In this document: positions 23,987 through 32,320 of the stretch, piece by piece
Layout of the letters: every line of letters begins with the position of its first letter
Position numbering within the stretch: position 1 is the first letter of the stretch
Assembly (NCBI GenBank): GCA_001830835.1
Contig: MICJ01000048.1
Coordinates: 706 to 33,025 of the forward strand
Origin: Syntrophobacterales bacterium GWC2_56_13
GTDB taxonomy: Bacteria; Desulfobacterota; Syntrophia; Syntrophales; UBA5619
Direction of reading: 5' to 3'
Length of the DNA: 32,320 bases
The notes under the pieces: generated by a model
What the model was told of the DNA's origin: nothing
The model's database searches: none
The model's input: the letters and a program-made list of their open reading frames with translations, nothing else
Made by a program: the position numbers and the translations under genes

Positions 23987-25759
23987 TTAATTTTCCGTAT
24001 CGACGATTTTGATATCGGCCAGGGCCTTGCCCAGGCTGGAGCCGATATTCTCTTTGTTGTTGATATATTGATTGATGGAGCGCCCCTCCGTGCCGGACTC
24101 GTAATCCTTGATGCTCAGTCGGATCTTCCGGCTTTTCGAATCGACGTTTTTTACAATGGCGGTAACGCCGTCACCCACAGAAAACAATTCAGCGGAAGAC
24201 TTGACCCGCTTTGAGCTCAATTCGGAGATATGCACGAGCCCTTCGATCCCTTCTTCGATTTCGACAAAGATACCGAAATCGGTAATGTTCGTGACTTTTC
24301 CCGTAACAGTCGATCCGGGCGGGTATTTCACATTGAGTTCTTCCCAAGGGTTCGTTTCAATCTGTTTGAGGCCTAGAGAAAATTTTTCATGCTCGACATC
24401 GATGTTGAGCACCATCGCTTCGATTTCCTGTCCTTTCTTGAACGTCTCGGACGGGTGCTTTACCCGCTGCTTCCAGGAAATGTCGGACATGTGGATGAGG
24501 CCGTCTATCCCCTCTTCCACACCGACAAATATGCCGAAATTGGTGATATTACGGATGATGCCGGTAATGATGCTGCCCTCCGGATACTTCTGTTTAAGCG
24601 ACTCCCACGGATTCTCCGTGGTCTGTTTCAGGCCGAGGGATATTCTCTTGGTTTCCGTATTGATGTCGATGATCATCACATGGATCTGCTGTCCTGGCGA
24701 CAATACCTTGGAAGGATGTCTGATTTCTCTGGTCCAGAACATTTCGGAAACATGGATCAGGCCCTCAACGCCAGGTTCGATTTCCACAAAGGCGCCATAG
24801 TCGGTCAGATTCACCACCTTGCCTGCGATGATCGAGCGGAGCGGATATCTATCCCTGATCGTTTCCCAAGGGTTCGGCGTTAACTGCTTGAGACCCAGGG
24901 CCACGCGTTCTTTTTCACGGTCGAAGGAGAGGATCTTGACCCGGATCTTTTCCCCTTTTGAAAAATGATCGGATGGACGCGTGATTCTTCCCCAGGAGAT
25001 ATCCGTCACATGAAGCAGGCCGTCGATACCGCCCAAATCGATGAAGAGACCATAATCGGTGATGTTCTTGATAACGCCTTCGACAATCTTCCCCTCTTCT
25101 ATATTCTGCAGCGTATCCTTCTTTTCGATCTCCCGCTCCTTTTCTAAGATGGCTCGCCGCGAAAGAACCACATTATTACGTTTCCGGTCGTATTTCAGAA
25201 CTGTGAACTGGAAGGTTTGCCCGACATATCTGTCGAGGTCTCTCACCGGGCGTATATCCACCTGCGAGCCGGGGAGAAAGGCCGGAATCCCGATATCCAC
25301 GGAAAGTCCACCCTTTACTCTTTCGATTATTGTGCCATTGATGGGGGCATTCTGTTCGCAAGCCAACTTCACATCATCCCAAATCTTGATCTTGGCAGCT
25401 TTGTCTTTCGAGAGAACGAGATTTCCATCCTGATCCCTGCGATCCACAAGAACCTCAATCTCGTCCCCCACATTGACATTGATATTTCCCTGATCATCCC
25501 GCAATTCCCTCACCGGGATATATCCTTCCGTCTTCCAACCGACATCAACCATGACGGAATCCGAGTTGATCTGCACCACTTTGCCGGTTAAGACGCCACC
25601 CATTTGAACGGATTGCAGGCTCTGTTCGTAAAGCTCCTTAAATTCTGCACCTTCCTCCATCCCCTGCGTCGTCTTATCCGCAACGATTTCCGCTGCGTCC
25701 TCTCCCTTGTCTGCCTGACCTGCATCCTGATTTGAGATTAAGTTATCATCGTTAACCAT
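23987..25759 (-). CDS. rpsA: 30S ribosomal protein S1
   Basis: S1 binds mRNA on the small ribosomal subunit and supports initiation. With the start at ATG 25759 the protein has 590 residues and six S1 RNA-binding repeats. Their core strands read GKVVQINSDSVMVDVG, GTIIERVKGGLSVDIG, GVIKNITDYGLFIDLGG, GKVVNLTDYGAFVEIE, GIIRNITNFGIFVGVE and GKVTNITDFGIFVEIE. Repeats 3-6 are most alike, and each is followed by a LGLKQ-x4-PWE linker. The frame extends to GTG 25801, but that codon has no ribosome site, while 25759 has a G-run about 8 nt upstream. The acidic N-terminal extension (about 40 residues) is low-complexity. It lies between cmk and sppA. Confidence 0.95.
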   Translation of the reverse strand: MVNDDNLISNQDAGQADKGEDAAEIVADKTTQGMEEGAEFKELYEQSLQSVQMGGVLTGKVVQINSDSVMVDVGWKTEGYIPVRELRDDQGNINVNVGDEIEVLVDRRDQDGNLVLSKDKAAKIKIWDDVKLACEQNAPINGTIIERVKGGLSVDIGIPAFLPGSQVDIRPVRDLDRYVGQTFQFTVLKYDRKRNNVVLSRRAILEKEREIEKKDTLQNIEEGKIVEGVIKNITDYGLFIDLGGIDGLLHVTDISWGRITRPSDHFSKGEKIRVKILSFDREKERVALGLKQLTPNPWETIRDRYPLRSIIAGKVVNLTDYGAFVEIEPGVEGLIHVSEMFWTREIRHPSKVLSPGQQIHVMIIDINTETKRISLGLKQTTENPWESLKQKYPEGSIITGIIRNITNFGIFVGVEEGIDGLIHMSDISWKQRVKHPSETFKKGQEIEAMVLNIDVEHEKFSLGLKQIETNPWEELNVKYPPGSTVTGKVTNITDFGIFVEIEEGIEGLVHISELSSKRVKSSAELFSVGDGVTAIVKNVDSKSRKIRLSIKDYESGTEGRSINQYINNKENIGSSLGKALADIKIVDTEN

Positions 25760-25870
25760 TGAAAACGCCCCCCCTGAAATTTTTGTGATTTTATGTATCA
25801 CTGAGAATACCTAACACACTGATTTTTAAATATCAAGCAAATTCAGGCAAAAAATACATTGAATTCATGG

Positions 25871-26557
25871 TCATTTCTTACACGCCGGAAGATGTCCTGA
25901 ATTTTCGATCGCACTCAGCATGATACCGACCACTTGAGAAATGGTTTTGTCGGTGGAATCGATGATGACGGCATCGGGTGGAATGATGAGGGGGGCGATG
26001 GGACGGTTGCGATCCTGACTGTCCCTCCGGAGAAGATCGTCTTCGATCTCCTGCAAACAAACGGCGTCTCTTTCGGTCAGTTCGAGATATCTTCTGCTCG
26101 CCCTTTCCCTGGCCGAGGCGTCGAGAAAGAACTTCACCTCGGCATCAGGAAAGACGACGGACCCCATATCCCGGCCTTCGGCCACCAACCCGCCTTCGAC
26201 AGCCATAGCTCTCTGTACGGAAAGCAGAACTTCCCGAACCGCCGGCGCCGCTGAAACTCTGGAGGCCAGAAGGCCGATCTCCTCGGTTCTGATCCTCTGG
26301 GTCACATCCTCCCCATCGGCAAAAACATGGAGATGACCCGTCACCTTCCGCATTTCCACCTTGATGCGCCGGCACAGTTTAATCAGCGACTCTTCCATGC
26401 CGTCCCATCCTTCGCTGTTGAGGCGGTAGGCCATGGCCCGGTACAGTGCGCCGGTATCCAGATAGATGAAGGAAAGCCGCTCCGCCAGGATTCGGCTGAT
26501 CGTACTCTTGCCGGCGCCGGCCGGACCGTCAATGGTGATTACCGGTCTTTTCTTCAT
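25871..26557 (-). CDS. cmk: Cytidylate kinase
   Basis: This enzyme phosphorylates CMP and dCMP to the diphosphates using ATP. With the start at 26557 the 228-residue protein has the P-loop GPAGAGKST at 11-19, YLDTGALYRAMAY (CMP-binding) near 36-48, the VAEGRDMGSVVFPDAEVKFFLDAS block and RD-x5-R near residue 190 in the lid. The frame extends to 26581, but ATG 26557 has a GGGAG site 7 nt upstream. The start lies inside the 3' end of the vanZ-like gene (29-nt overlap). rpsA follows after 111 nt. Confidence 0.95.
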   Translation of the reverse strand: MKKRPVITIDGPAGAGKSTISRILAERLSFIYLDTGALYRAMAYRLNSEGWDGMEESLIKLCRRIKVEMRKVTGHLHVFADGEDVTQRIRTEEIGLLASRVSAAPAVREVLLSVQRAMAVEGGLVAEGRDMGSVVFPDAEVKFFLDASARERASRRYLELTERDAVCLQEIEDDLLRRDSQDRNRPIAPLIIPPDAVIIDSTDKTISQVVGIMLSAIENSGHLPACKK

Positions 26558-26984
26558 GGATAATCTCCCTTTCCGGACCATTTAATGATCGATTAAGCGA
26601 ACAGATTCTCTCCGTGAGCATACGGTAAGTGCCGGCGGCTGTCAGGACGCCCAGACTATCAAAAAGGGCGTCCCAGAGAGACGCTTCACGCCCCGGAACA
26701 AAGGCTTGGTGCCATTCGTCGCCAAGGCCGTAGAGGGTTCCAAGGATGATGGTCACCCAAATGGCACGGCTCTTTAGAAAAGGAGTTTCCATGGCGCTTA
26801 CCCAGCGGCAGCTCAGAAATCCGAACGGATAATATTCGCAGAAATGGGCCAGCTTGTCGAAGCCGAAGAAGGAGGGTGTAGAATCAGGGAACTTCGTAAT
26901 GGAGGAGACGATAAAGATCAGCACGGCATAGACGAGAACCGGTCCGGCGTATAAAAACCCATGACGGAAGCGTGTTTTATTCAT
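26529..26984 (-). CDS. VanZ-like membrane protein
   Basis: This 151-residue protein has about four hydrophobic segments: residues 11-28, around 55-65, around 75-90 and a C-terminal one near 105-120. The signature DKLAHFCEYYPFGFL and the LGDEWHQAFVPGREASLWDALFDSLG block are typical of the VanZ family (Pfam VanZ). The family's biochemical role is poorly defined. In Gram-positives VanZ affects teicoplanin resistance, but no glycopeptide cluster is present here. The gene ends 29 nt inside cmk, implying coupling. The start has only a weak ribosome site (GCAATAAG). Confidence 0.82.
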   Translation of the reverse strand: MNKTRFRHGFLYAGPVLVYAVLIFIVSSITKFPDSTPSFFGFDKLAHFCEYYPFGFLSCRWVSAMETPFLKSRAIWVTIILGTLYGLGDEWHQAFVPGREASLWDALFDSLGVLTAAGTYRMLTERICSLNRSLNGPEREIIHEEKTGNHH

Positions 26985-27297
26985 CTTATTGCAAGTACAT
27001 CTTCATACGTTTCGTAACAGTTCACCGTAATCTTTCGCGAGTGGATCAGCTCTTTTTTCAATCCCCCCCTTTTTTTTCGCGGTTTTATACCATATGGCTC
27101 TGCTCCGTACAATGCGAGACTCCATGAAACGCCCACGCGCCGTTCCTGCACTATTGTCGCATTGGTCATAGAAACGCACGTTTTTCCGAATGACATCTTG
27201 ATTGCCTTCCGGAAAAGGAATAAGATGTCCGTTAAATACGGCCGGAAAAGGCGTTCTTAAGCAGAACAGGGGCACTCAACACGTTGTGAGGTCGACA
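26985..27297. other. 313-bp divergent spacer between vanZ-like gene and M48 protease gene
   Basis: It contains the promoter candidate for the protease at 27198-27226. Short frames on the minus strand (for example 27003-27275) have no recognisable features. A poly-C/poly-T stretch lies near 27060-27080. No convincing promoter for vanZ-cmk was found. Confidence 0.5.
27198..27226 (+). promoter_or_regulatory. Sigma-70 promoter candidate for the M48/TPR protease
   Basis: TTGATT (27198-27203), a 17-nt spacer and TAAGAT (27221-27226). Transcription would begin near 27233, after the first possible TTG codon of the frame at 27202, which supports a later translation start at 27286 or 27298. Confidence 0.5.
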
Positions 27298-28695
27298 TTG
27301 CGGTCAGATCATCAGCAGCGAATATTTGCAACCATTTTTATTGTTTGTTTTTTCATCTTGCTGACGGCTGCTATTACGGGAACGGCGCAGGCTTCATTCT
27401 CGCTTGACGATGAGAAAAAGCTGGGCAGGGAATTCTATGAAAAACTGGAGAAAGGGAATGCGCTCTTTCAGAATGAACGGGTCAGCGCCTTCGTTACCCT
27501 TATCGGGGAACGGATCCTTGCCCACAGCGATAAGGCCCCCTTCGAGTTCAAATTTTCCATCATCCGGAGTTCCGCGATCAACGCCTTCGCCACGCCCGGA
27601 GGGTATGTCTACCTAAATCAGGGTCTGATTAACCTGGTCGAGAACGAAGGCGAACTCGCGGGGGTTATCGCCCATGAAATTGCCCATGTCAACGGCCACC
27701 ACATCTCCGAGATCATCGATAGATCCAAGAAGCTCAGCATTTCGGCTCTGGCGGCGATCCTGGCGGGCGCCTTTCTCGGCGGCAGCGCTGATGTCACGGC
27801 GGCGGTGACGAGCATTTCCTTGGCGGCCGCCACGGCATTTTCTCTGAAATACAGCCGGGAACAGGAGGAAGCGGCCGACAGAATGGGGATATCCTACCTG
27901 GTCTCAGCGGGTTACGACGGCAAGTCTATGCTTGATTTCCTCAAGATAATGAGACGTTACGAATATTACTCCAACACCACCCCTTCCTATTTCCTGACCC
28001 ATCCCGGAACAGATGAAAGAACCAGATATATCGACGCCCTGCTGCAGACCACCTACACTCAAGGCGGAAAGAAGGGCATCGTCGGCCATCTGAAACGGGT
28101 ACAGACGATCCTGCTTCTCGGCGGAAAAGACAGCGATGCCAATCTCCAGTATTTTCAGAAGTCCCTGAGAGGCAATCCAGATAACGTGGATGCCCTCTAC
28201 GGCTTGGCCGTCACCTACGACAAACTGGGGATGATTCGAGAATCTCTCGAGACCTTCCGAAAAGCCCTTCGTATCGCCCCGGATGATCCGGACATTCTGC
28301 GTGATTTGGGGATCAGCTTCTTCAAACTCGGACAGCTGAACGATGCCGCCGCCTCTCTGCGCCGGGCAGCGGAACTTGCAGGAAACGATACGAATACCCA
28401 GCTATACCTGGGAAGAACCTATGAGGCCATGGGCGATTTGCCGAACGCGCTTGGAGTTTACAGGAAGCTCGAGAAAAGGCGTCTGGATGATCCGGAGATC
28501 TACTACAATCTCGCCATGACTTACGGAAAGGCGAATGAACAGGGGGATTCTCACTACTACTTCGGTCTCTTTTTCAAGAAGAAAGGGAAGCTGGACAGCG
28601 CCCTTTTTCATTTCCAGGCGGCCAGGAAGCTCTTTCCGGCTGATGCGGCGCGGTCACGCGAAATCGCCAAAGAGATCGAATCCCTGAAGCGTTGA
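27298..28695 (+). CDS. M48-family TPR metalloprotease (BepA-like), periplasmic
   Basis: This zinc protease resembles BepA, which degrades misassembled outer-membrane proteins and assists LptD/BAM assembly. From the TTG at 27298 the 465-residue protein has a signal peptide (hydrophobic 9-30, ending near AQA-S), HEXXH as HEIAH at 126-130, the third zinc ligand in the EQEEAAD block at 188-194, and tetratricopeptide repeats from about residue 280 to the end. No ATG is available near the signal peptide. TTG 27298 has a GAGG site 6 nt upstream; GTG 27286 is the alternative, and the frame opens at TTG 27202, which overlaps the promoter candidate. The last residues end in ESLKR. Confidence 0.88.
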   Translation: MRSDHQQRIFATIFIVCFFILLTAAITGTAQASFSLDDEKKLGREFYEKLEKGNALFQNERVSAFVTLIGERILAHSDKAPFEFKFSIIRSSAINAFATPGGYVYLNQGLINLVENEGELAGVIAHEIAHVNGHHISEIIDRSKKLSISALAAILAGAFLGGSADVTAAVTSISLAAATAFSLKYSREQEEAADRMGISYLVSAGYDGKSMLDFLKIMRRYEYYSNTTPSYFLTHPGTDERTRYIDALLQTTYTQGGKKGIVGHLKRVQTILLLGGKDSDANLQYFQKSLRGNPDNVDALYGLAVTYDKLGMIRESLETFRKALRIAPDDPDILRDLGISFFKLGQLNDAAASLRRAAELAGNDTNTQLYLGRTYEAMGDLPNALGVYRKLEKRRLDDPEIYYNLAMTYGKANEQGDSHYYFGLFFKKKGKLDSALFHFQAARKLFPADAARSREIAKEIESLKR

Positions 28696-28704
28696 CCCTT
28701 CCAT

Positions 28705-28739
28705 AAATCAGATCCTTGAAGCGCGAAGGGAGCTGATTT
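28705..28739. terminator. Bidirectional hairpin between convergent genes
   Basis: AAATCAG (28705-28711) pairs with CTGATTT (28733-28739), with an inner CCTT/AAGG pair. It lies between the stops of the M48 protease and the HD-GYP gene. The T-runs are short, so it would be a modest two-way terminator. Confidence 0.45.
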
Positions 28740-28755
28740 TCAAAGCTCGAGAGAC

Positions 28756-30405
28756 TTACACGCCGGGAGAGTCGATCTGCTGGGGGGTGAGCTCACGGCG
28801 GGCATAGTCGAGATAGATCTCCTCACGTTTGAAAAGGTCGAAAAGATCGGGGTCGATGTGACGGTCTTTCGCCATCAGGGAGAGGATGTGCATGGCCTCA
28901 GAGAGGGTCTTCCCCTTCTTGTACGGTCTATCCTTGGCCGTCAGCGCCTCAAAGATGTCGGCCAGCGCCAGGATGCGGGACTGGAGGGAGAGCTGGAGTT
29001 CGTCGAGACCTCTCGGATAACCTTTGCCATTGAGCGTTTCGTGATGGGCGGCCGCATATTCGGGGACATGCCGCAGCTTTTTGGGAAACGGCAACTGAGA
29101 AAGCATCTTGTAGGTCACCGTGGCGTGATTCTGGATGATCTCCCTCTCTGCGGCCGTCAGGGTTCCCTGGCGGATGTTCAGGTTATCGATCTCTTCGCGG
29201 GAAAGGAGGGCCTCCGGTTTGCCATCCAGTTCCCATGTCCTGGCGGCAATGGCGTTGACCCTGTTGACCTTGTCGTCCGACATCCGTTCACCTCCCCGGT
29301 TGGATTCGGTCAAAAACAGAAATTCCTCCGCAAGGGTCTTTCTCAGATCGTCCTGCTGACCGGATGAGGGTTCCACTAGCGATTTCTCTCCCTGGATCCC
29401 GGCCTGCAAGGCGCACAATTCAAAGCGGAGCCTGAGGAGTTCAATCCGGTCGAAAATGGTTTCCAGTTTGGTGGCCTTATCGACCACATATTCCGGTGTA
29501 GTGACCTTTCCCACATCGTGAAGCCAGGCCGCAATCTGCAGTTCCTTCAACTCGTCGTCCGAGAACCGGACCGTCGCATAGGGACCATCGGTCACGTCAT
29601 TGATTTTTCTGGCGATGTCTGTTGTCAACTCCGCCACGCGCCGGACATGACCGCCCGTATAGGGAGACTTTTCGTCGATGGCGGTGGCAATCGAGCGGAT
29701 GAAGGACTCCATCAGGTTTTCGAGGTCGTGAATCAGACGGTTGTTGGAAAGGGCTACGGCCGCCTGGGAAGCGAGGGATTCAGTCATTTCCTGGCAATCA
29801 TAGGAGAAGGAGATCACCTCCCCGCTTTCTTCATCCCGGGCATTGAGCAGCTGCAGAACTCCGATGATGTCATTTTCGTGGTTTTTCATGGGAACCACGA
29901 GCATCGACGTCGATCGATATCCGGTCTGACCATCAAATGTTCGCGTCCCCTTAAAGTCAAAACCCTCTGCATGATAAACATCGGGAATGTTTACTGTTTT
30001 ACCGGTCAGCGCGACATAGGCGGAAACATTCGCGTTATTGGGCGTGCCGTCCGGATTTTGCAGACTGACCGGTTTCCAGGTGATTTTCCCGCCCGTCCCC
30101 CCCATGCTGATATGGAGAGTTTCCGTCTGGACAATGGCAAAGTGGAGTTCCTTTTCATCATCGGACATGATGTACAGGGTCCCGCCGTCAGCGCCGGTAA
30201 ATTTGCGCGCCTCCTCGACGATCAATTCCAAGAGACGCTCGAGATTCCGCTCCGCCGAGAGGGCTGTCCCGATCCGGGTCAATCTCTTGATCTGTTTCAT
30301 CTGATTCTCAGTGAATTGCTGAATCTCCGCGACTACCCGATTGAGCAGGCGATTTATCTGACTGCTGTTGATTACACGGGGAAAACCTGTGTCCTTATCT
30401 TCCAT
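28756..30405 (-). CDS. GAF-domain HD-GYP-type phosphohydrolase
   Basis: This 549-residue protein is a candidate cyclic di-GMP phosphodiesterase with sensory input. A GAF domain spans about 50-220 (LIVEEARKFTGADGGTLYIM, VVPMKN...IGVLQLLNA). The HD domain begins with YTGGHVRRVAEL near 249-260, with the HD pair H296-D297 in WLHDVGK and the second-half block HHE at 454-456 plus NGKGYP at 459-464. The usual motif is HHE-x2-DGxGYP, so Asn459 replaces Asp. About 100 extra residues (roughly 310-415) separate the two halves. No GGDEF domain or membrane segment is present. The frame extends to 30639 but overlaps nrdG there; ATG 30405 has an AGGG site 5 nt upstream. Confidence 0.88.
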   Translation of the reverse strand: MEDKDTGFPRVINSSQINRLLNRVVAEIQQFTENQMKQIKRLTRIGTALSAERNLERLLELIVEEARKFTGADGGTLYIMSDDEKELHFAIVQTETLHISMGGTGGKITWKPVSLQNPDGTPNNANVSAYVALTGKTVNIPDVYHAEGFDFKGTRTFDGQTGYRSTSMLVVPMKNHENDIIGVLQLLNARDEESGEVISFSYDCQEMTESLASQAAVALSNNRLIHDLENLMESFIRSIATAIDEKSPYTGGHVRRVAELTTDIARKINDVTDGPYATVRFSDDELKELQIAAWLHDVGKVTTPEYVVDKATKLETIFDRIELLRLRFELCALQAGIQGEKSLVEPSSGQQDDLRKTLAEEFLFLTESNRGGERMSDDKVNRVNAIAARTWELDGKPEALLSREEIDNLNIRQGTLTAAEREIIQNHATVTYKMLSQLPFPKKLRHVPEYAAAHHETLNGKGYPRGLDELQLSLQSRILALADIFEALTAKDRPYKKGKTLSEAMHILSLMAKDRHIDPDLFDLFKREEIYLDYARRELTPQQIDSPGV

Positions 30406-30493
30406 GTTTCCCTGCCTTTCTTTTGCCCGTTCACCAGGGCAACTCTCCGAATCTCTCTCTAACAACAGATGATAAAGCAAATCATTCTTCCCG

Positions 30494-31183
30494 TCAACGG
30501 ACAAGGAGACGGAGGCTTCCCCGCTCCAGTTTCTTGCGGATGGCCCCAAATTCTTCCTGAGAGTAGGATGTTTCTGAAAGAAATGAGTTGTCGATAGTCT
30601 TCGCGGGCACAAAGGACTGCAACACATACAGACCGGCATTTTTCAGTAATTTCGAGATAGAGATCAGGTCGTCCGTTGCGAGCTGCGAGCGGACCACCGT
30701 GGTCCGGAACTCATGTTCTATCCCTGATGCCGTGATGATTTCGATGCTCCTCCTGATCAGGGAGGCATCTACCTTGACGGAGGCAATCCGGCCGTATTTT
30801 TTCAGAGGACCCTTGATATCCATGGCCAGATAGTCAACCAGGTTCCGTCGGATAAGCGCATCGAGAACCCGGGGGTTCGACCCGTTGGTGTCCACCTTGA
30901 TTAGATATCCCATCTTCCTGATCTTTTCCAGAAAAAGTTCCAGATCGGGCTGGACGGTCGGTTCTCCTCCTGTCACGGTGACCGCATCGAGCTTCCCCCT
31001 CCTCCGCTTAAGGAAAGAGAGCACCTCTCCTTCGTCCAGGGTAGTTTCGTATCTGGCGGGATCGACCAGTTCCGGATTATGGCAGTAGGGGCAGCGGAAG
31101 TTGCACCCCTGCGTAAAGACAATGGCGCTGATCTTTCCGGGATAATCGATCAGAGAGATCCTCTGCAATCCCCCGATTTTCAT
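30494..31183 (-). CDS. nrdG: Anaerobic ribonucleoside-triphosphate reductase activating protein
   Basis: This radical SAM enzyme generates the glycyl radical on NrdD. With the start at 31183 it has 229 residues. The radical SAM cluster motif CNFRCPYC provides C27, C31 and C34, preceded by ISLIDYPGKISAIVFTQG. The SAM-binding TVTGGEPTVQ block follows near residue 74. The frame extends to 31240, overlapping nrdD, but ATG 31183 begins directly after the nrdD stop (2-nt gap). The N-terminal wording matches the nrdG and pflA-like activase group; adjacency to nrdD fixes the assignment. Confidence 0.92.
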   Translation of the reverse strand: MKIGGLQRISLIDYPGKISAIVFTQGCNFRCPYCHNPELVDPARYETTLDEGEVLSFLKRRRGKLDAVTVTGGEPTVQPDLELFLEKIRKMGYLIKVDTNGSNPRVLDALIRRNLVDYLAMDIKGPLKKYGRIASVKVDASLIRRSIEIITASGIEHEFRTTVVRSQLATDDLISISKLLKNAGLYVLQSFVPAKTIDNSFLSETSYSQEEFGAIRKKLERGSLRLLVR

Positions 31184-31185
31184 CT

Positions 31186-32320
31186 TCAGAAACCGTACAC
31201 TTTCCTCATGCTGAACTCCGCCTGCTTTCCCTTGTTCCACTGTTTCACCGGACGCAGGTAACCGACCACGCGTGAGTAGACTTCACAGGGCTCGTTGCAT
31301 GCGGGGCAGGTCTCCTTCTCCCCTTTCAGATAACCGTGCGAGGGGCAGACGCTGAAGGTGGGCGTAAAGGTCAGATAGGGGAGATGATAATTTTCGCAGA
31401 TCTTCCTGACTAAGGTCTTGACCGCCCGCGGATCAGAAACTCGCTCCCCTGCATAGGTGTGGAAAACCGTTCCCCCGGTATACTTGGACTGGATGTCATC
31501 CTGCAGATCGAGGGCTTCGAAGACATCATCCGTCAAATTGACAGGCAGTTGCGTGGAGTTTGTATAGAATGGTTCGGCCTTAAGCTTTTGAAAGTTCTCC
31601 TCGTTGGCGCAGATGATGTCCGGGTATTTCCCCTTGTCGATCCTTGCCAGGCGATAGGATGTCCCCTCTGCCGGCGTGGATTCCAGATTATAGTTGTTTC
31701 CCGTTTCCTTCTGGAACTGAATCAGGCGGTTTCTCATGAAGTCCAGGACCTTCTTTGCAAACCTCTGCCCTTCAGGGGTAGCGATATTTTGGCCAAGCAG
31801 ATTGAGACATGCCTCGTTCATCCCCACCAGGCCGATGGTGGAAAAGTGATTCTTCCAGTATTCACTGAACCGCTCCTTGACGCTGCGGAGATAGTGCCGC
31901 GTATAGGGATAGAGATTCCCTTCCGTAAATTTTTCCAAGACCTTTCTCTTGATCTCGAGACTCTCCTTGGCGGTGACCATCAGCTTCTCCAGGCGTTCCA
32001 GAAATTCCTCCTTGGTATTGGCCAGATAACCGATTCTCGGCATATTGATGGTGATGACTCCGGTGGATCCGGTCAGGGGATTGGAACCGAACAACCCCCC
32101 TCCCCGCTTCTGCAGCTCGCGGTTGTCGATCCGCAGTCGACAGCACATGCTTCTGGCATCTTCGGGGCTCATGTCGGAATTGATGAAATTGGAAAAATAG
32201 GGAACCCCGTATTTTGCAGTCATTTCCCAGAGCCCCTCGAGATTCGGGTCATCCCAGCAGAAGTCCTTGGTGATGCTATAGGTGGGGATCGGAAAGGTGA
32301 AAACGCGCCCCTTTGCATCG
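31186..32320 (-). CDS. nrdD: Anaerobic (class III) ribonucleoside-triphosphate reductase, C-terminal part
   Basis: NrdD reduces ribonucleoside triphosphates to deoxy forms under anaerobic conditions. The frame is open from the right edge, so the N-terminus is outside the window; 377 residues are visible. They open with VFTFPIPTYSITKDFCWDDPNLEGLW, typical of NrdD, and ATG 32223 is internal. The C-terminal zinc site is CPSHGYLKGEKETCPACNEPC, followed by the glycyl-radical motif RVVGYLRPVKQWNKGKQAEF, intact. It is followed after 2 nt by nrdG. Confidence 0.94.
   Translation of the reverse strand, partial: DAKGRVFTFPIPTYSITKDFCWDDPNLEGLWEMTAKYGVPYFSNFINSDMSPEDARSMCCRLRIDNRELQKRGGGLFGSNPLTGSTGVITINMPRIGYLANTKEEFLERLEKLMVTAKESLEIKRKVLEKFTEGNLYPYTRHYLRSVKERFSEYWKNHFSTIGLVGMNEACLNLLGQNIATPEGQRFAKKVLDFMRNRLIQFQKETGNNYNLESTPAEGTSYRLARIDKGKYPDIICANEENFQKLKAEPFYTNSTQLPVNLTDDVFEALDLQDDIQSKYTGGTVFHTYAGERVSDPRAVKTLVRKICENYHLPYLTFTPTFSVCPSHGYLKGEKETCPACNEPCEVYSRVVGYLRPVKQWNKGKQAEFSMRKVYGF

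Noticed and set aside
23987-25759. Tandem similarity inside rpsA
   Set aside because: These are the normal six S1 domains of the ribosomal protein, not a separate DNA repeat.
27003-27275. Minus-strand 90-codon frame upstream of vanZ
   Set aside because: It overlaps the protease promoter, and no family resemblance or ribosome site was seen.

Overview
The window looks like a chromosomal segment from an anaerobic Gram-negative bacterium of the Desulfobacterota (former Deltaproteobacteria), most likely near Syntrophus/Smithella (Syntrophales). This is inferred from family content, not from a marker gene: anaerobic class III ribonucleotide reductase (nrdD-nrdG), electron-transfer dihydroorotate dehydrogenase (pyrK-pyrD), ferredoxin-type thioredoxin reductase, an EF-G of the mitochondrial-like type, a GAF/HD-GYP regulator and moderately high GC. 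I saw no rRNA, tRNA, CRISPR array, intact insertion sequence or prophage. Nearly all the DNA is coding.

Layout. Left edge: the 3' end of hrpA (+ strand). From 1901 to 14502 the minus strand carries, in transcription order, recC-recB-recD (complete RecBCD, overlapping or nearly touching), then an EIIA-Man PTS protein, rimI, pyrK, pyrD and an MBL-fold hydrolase as a tight second unit with a possible promoter inside the end of recD. From 14676 to 20090, still minus, lie an EF-G gene with a RecA-like ATPase 17 nt downstream, a class V aminotransferase and a class II fructose-bisphosphate aldolase. The fusA leader holds a promoter candidate, a strong terminator hairpin and a TetR-type palindrome.

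Around 20091-20445 the direction changes. A structured divergent spacer separates fba (-) from a plus-strand thiol-redox unit: glutaredoxin, ferredoxin-thioredoxin reductase catalytic subunit, and a gamma-glutamyltransferase gene broken by two out-of-frame internal deletions. A perfect 8-bp inverted repeat covers the -10 region of this unit. A small Cys-rich sigma-70 region-4 protein follows after about 470 bp without a convincing gene.

The right part has the minus-strand set vanZ-cmk-rpsA-sppA, a plus-strand M48/TPR periplasmic protease (BepA-like) with a non-ATG start, and the minus-strand set nrdD (runs off the edge)-nrdG-GAF/HD-GYP.

I did not find an obviously new multi-gene defence or metabolic system. 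The best leads are the regulatory architecture ahead of fusA, the EF-G/RecA-like ATPase pair, the Grx-FTR unit with its palindromic operator and decayed ggt, and the nested inverted repeats in the fba/grx spacer.
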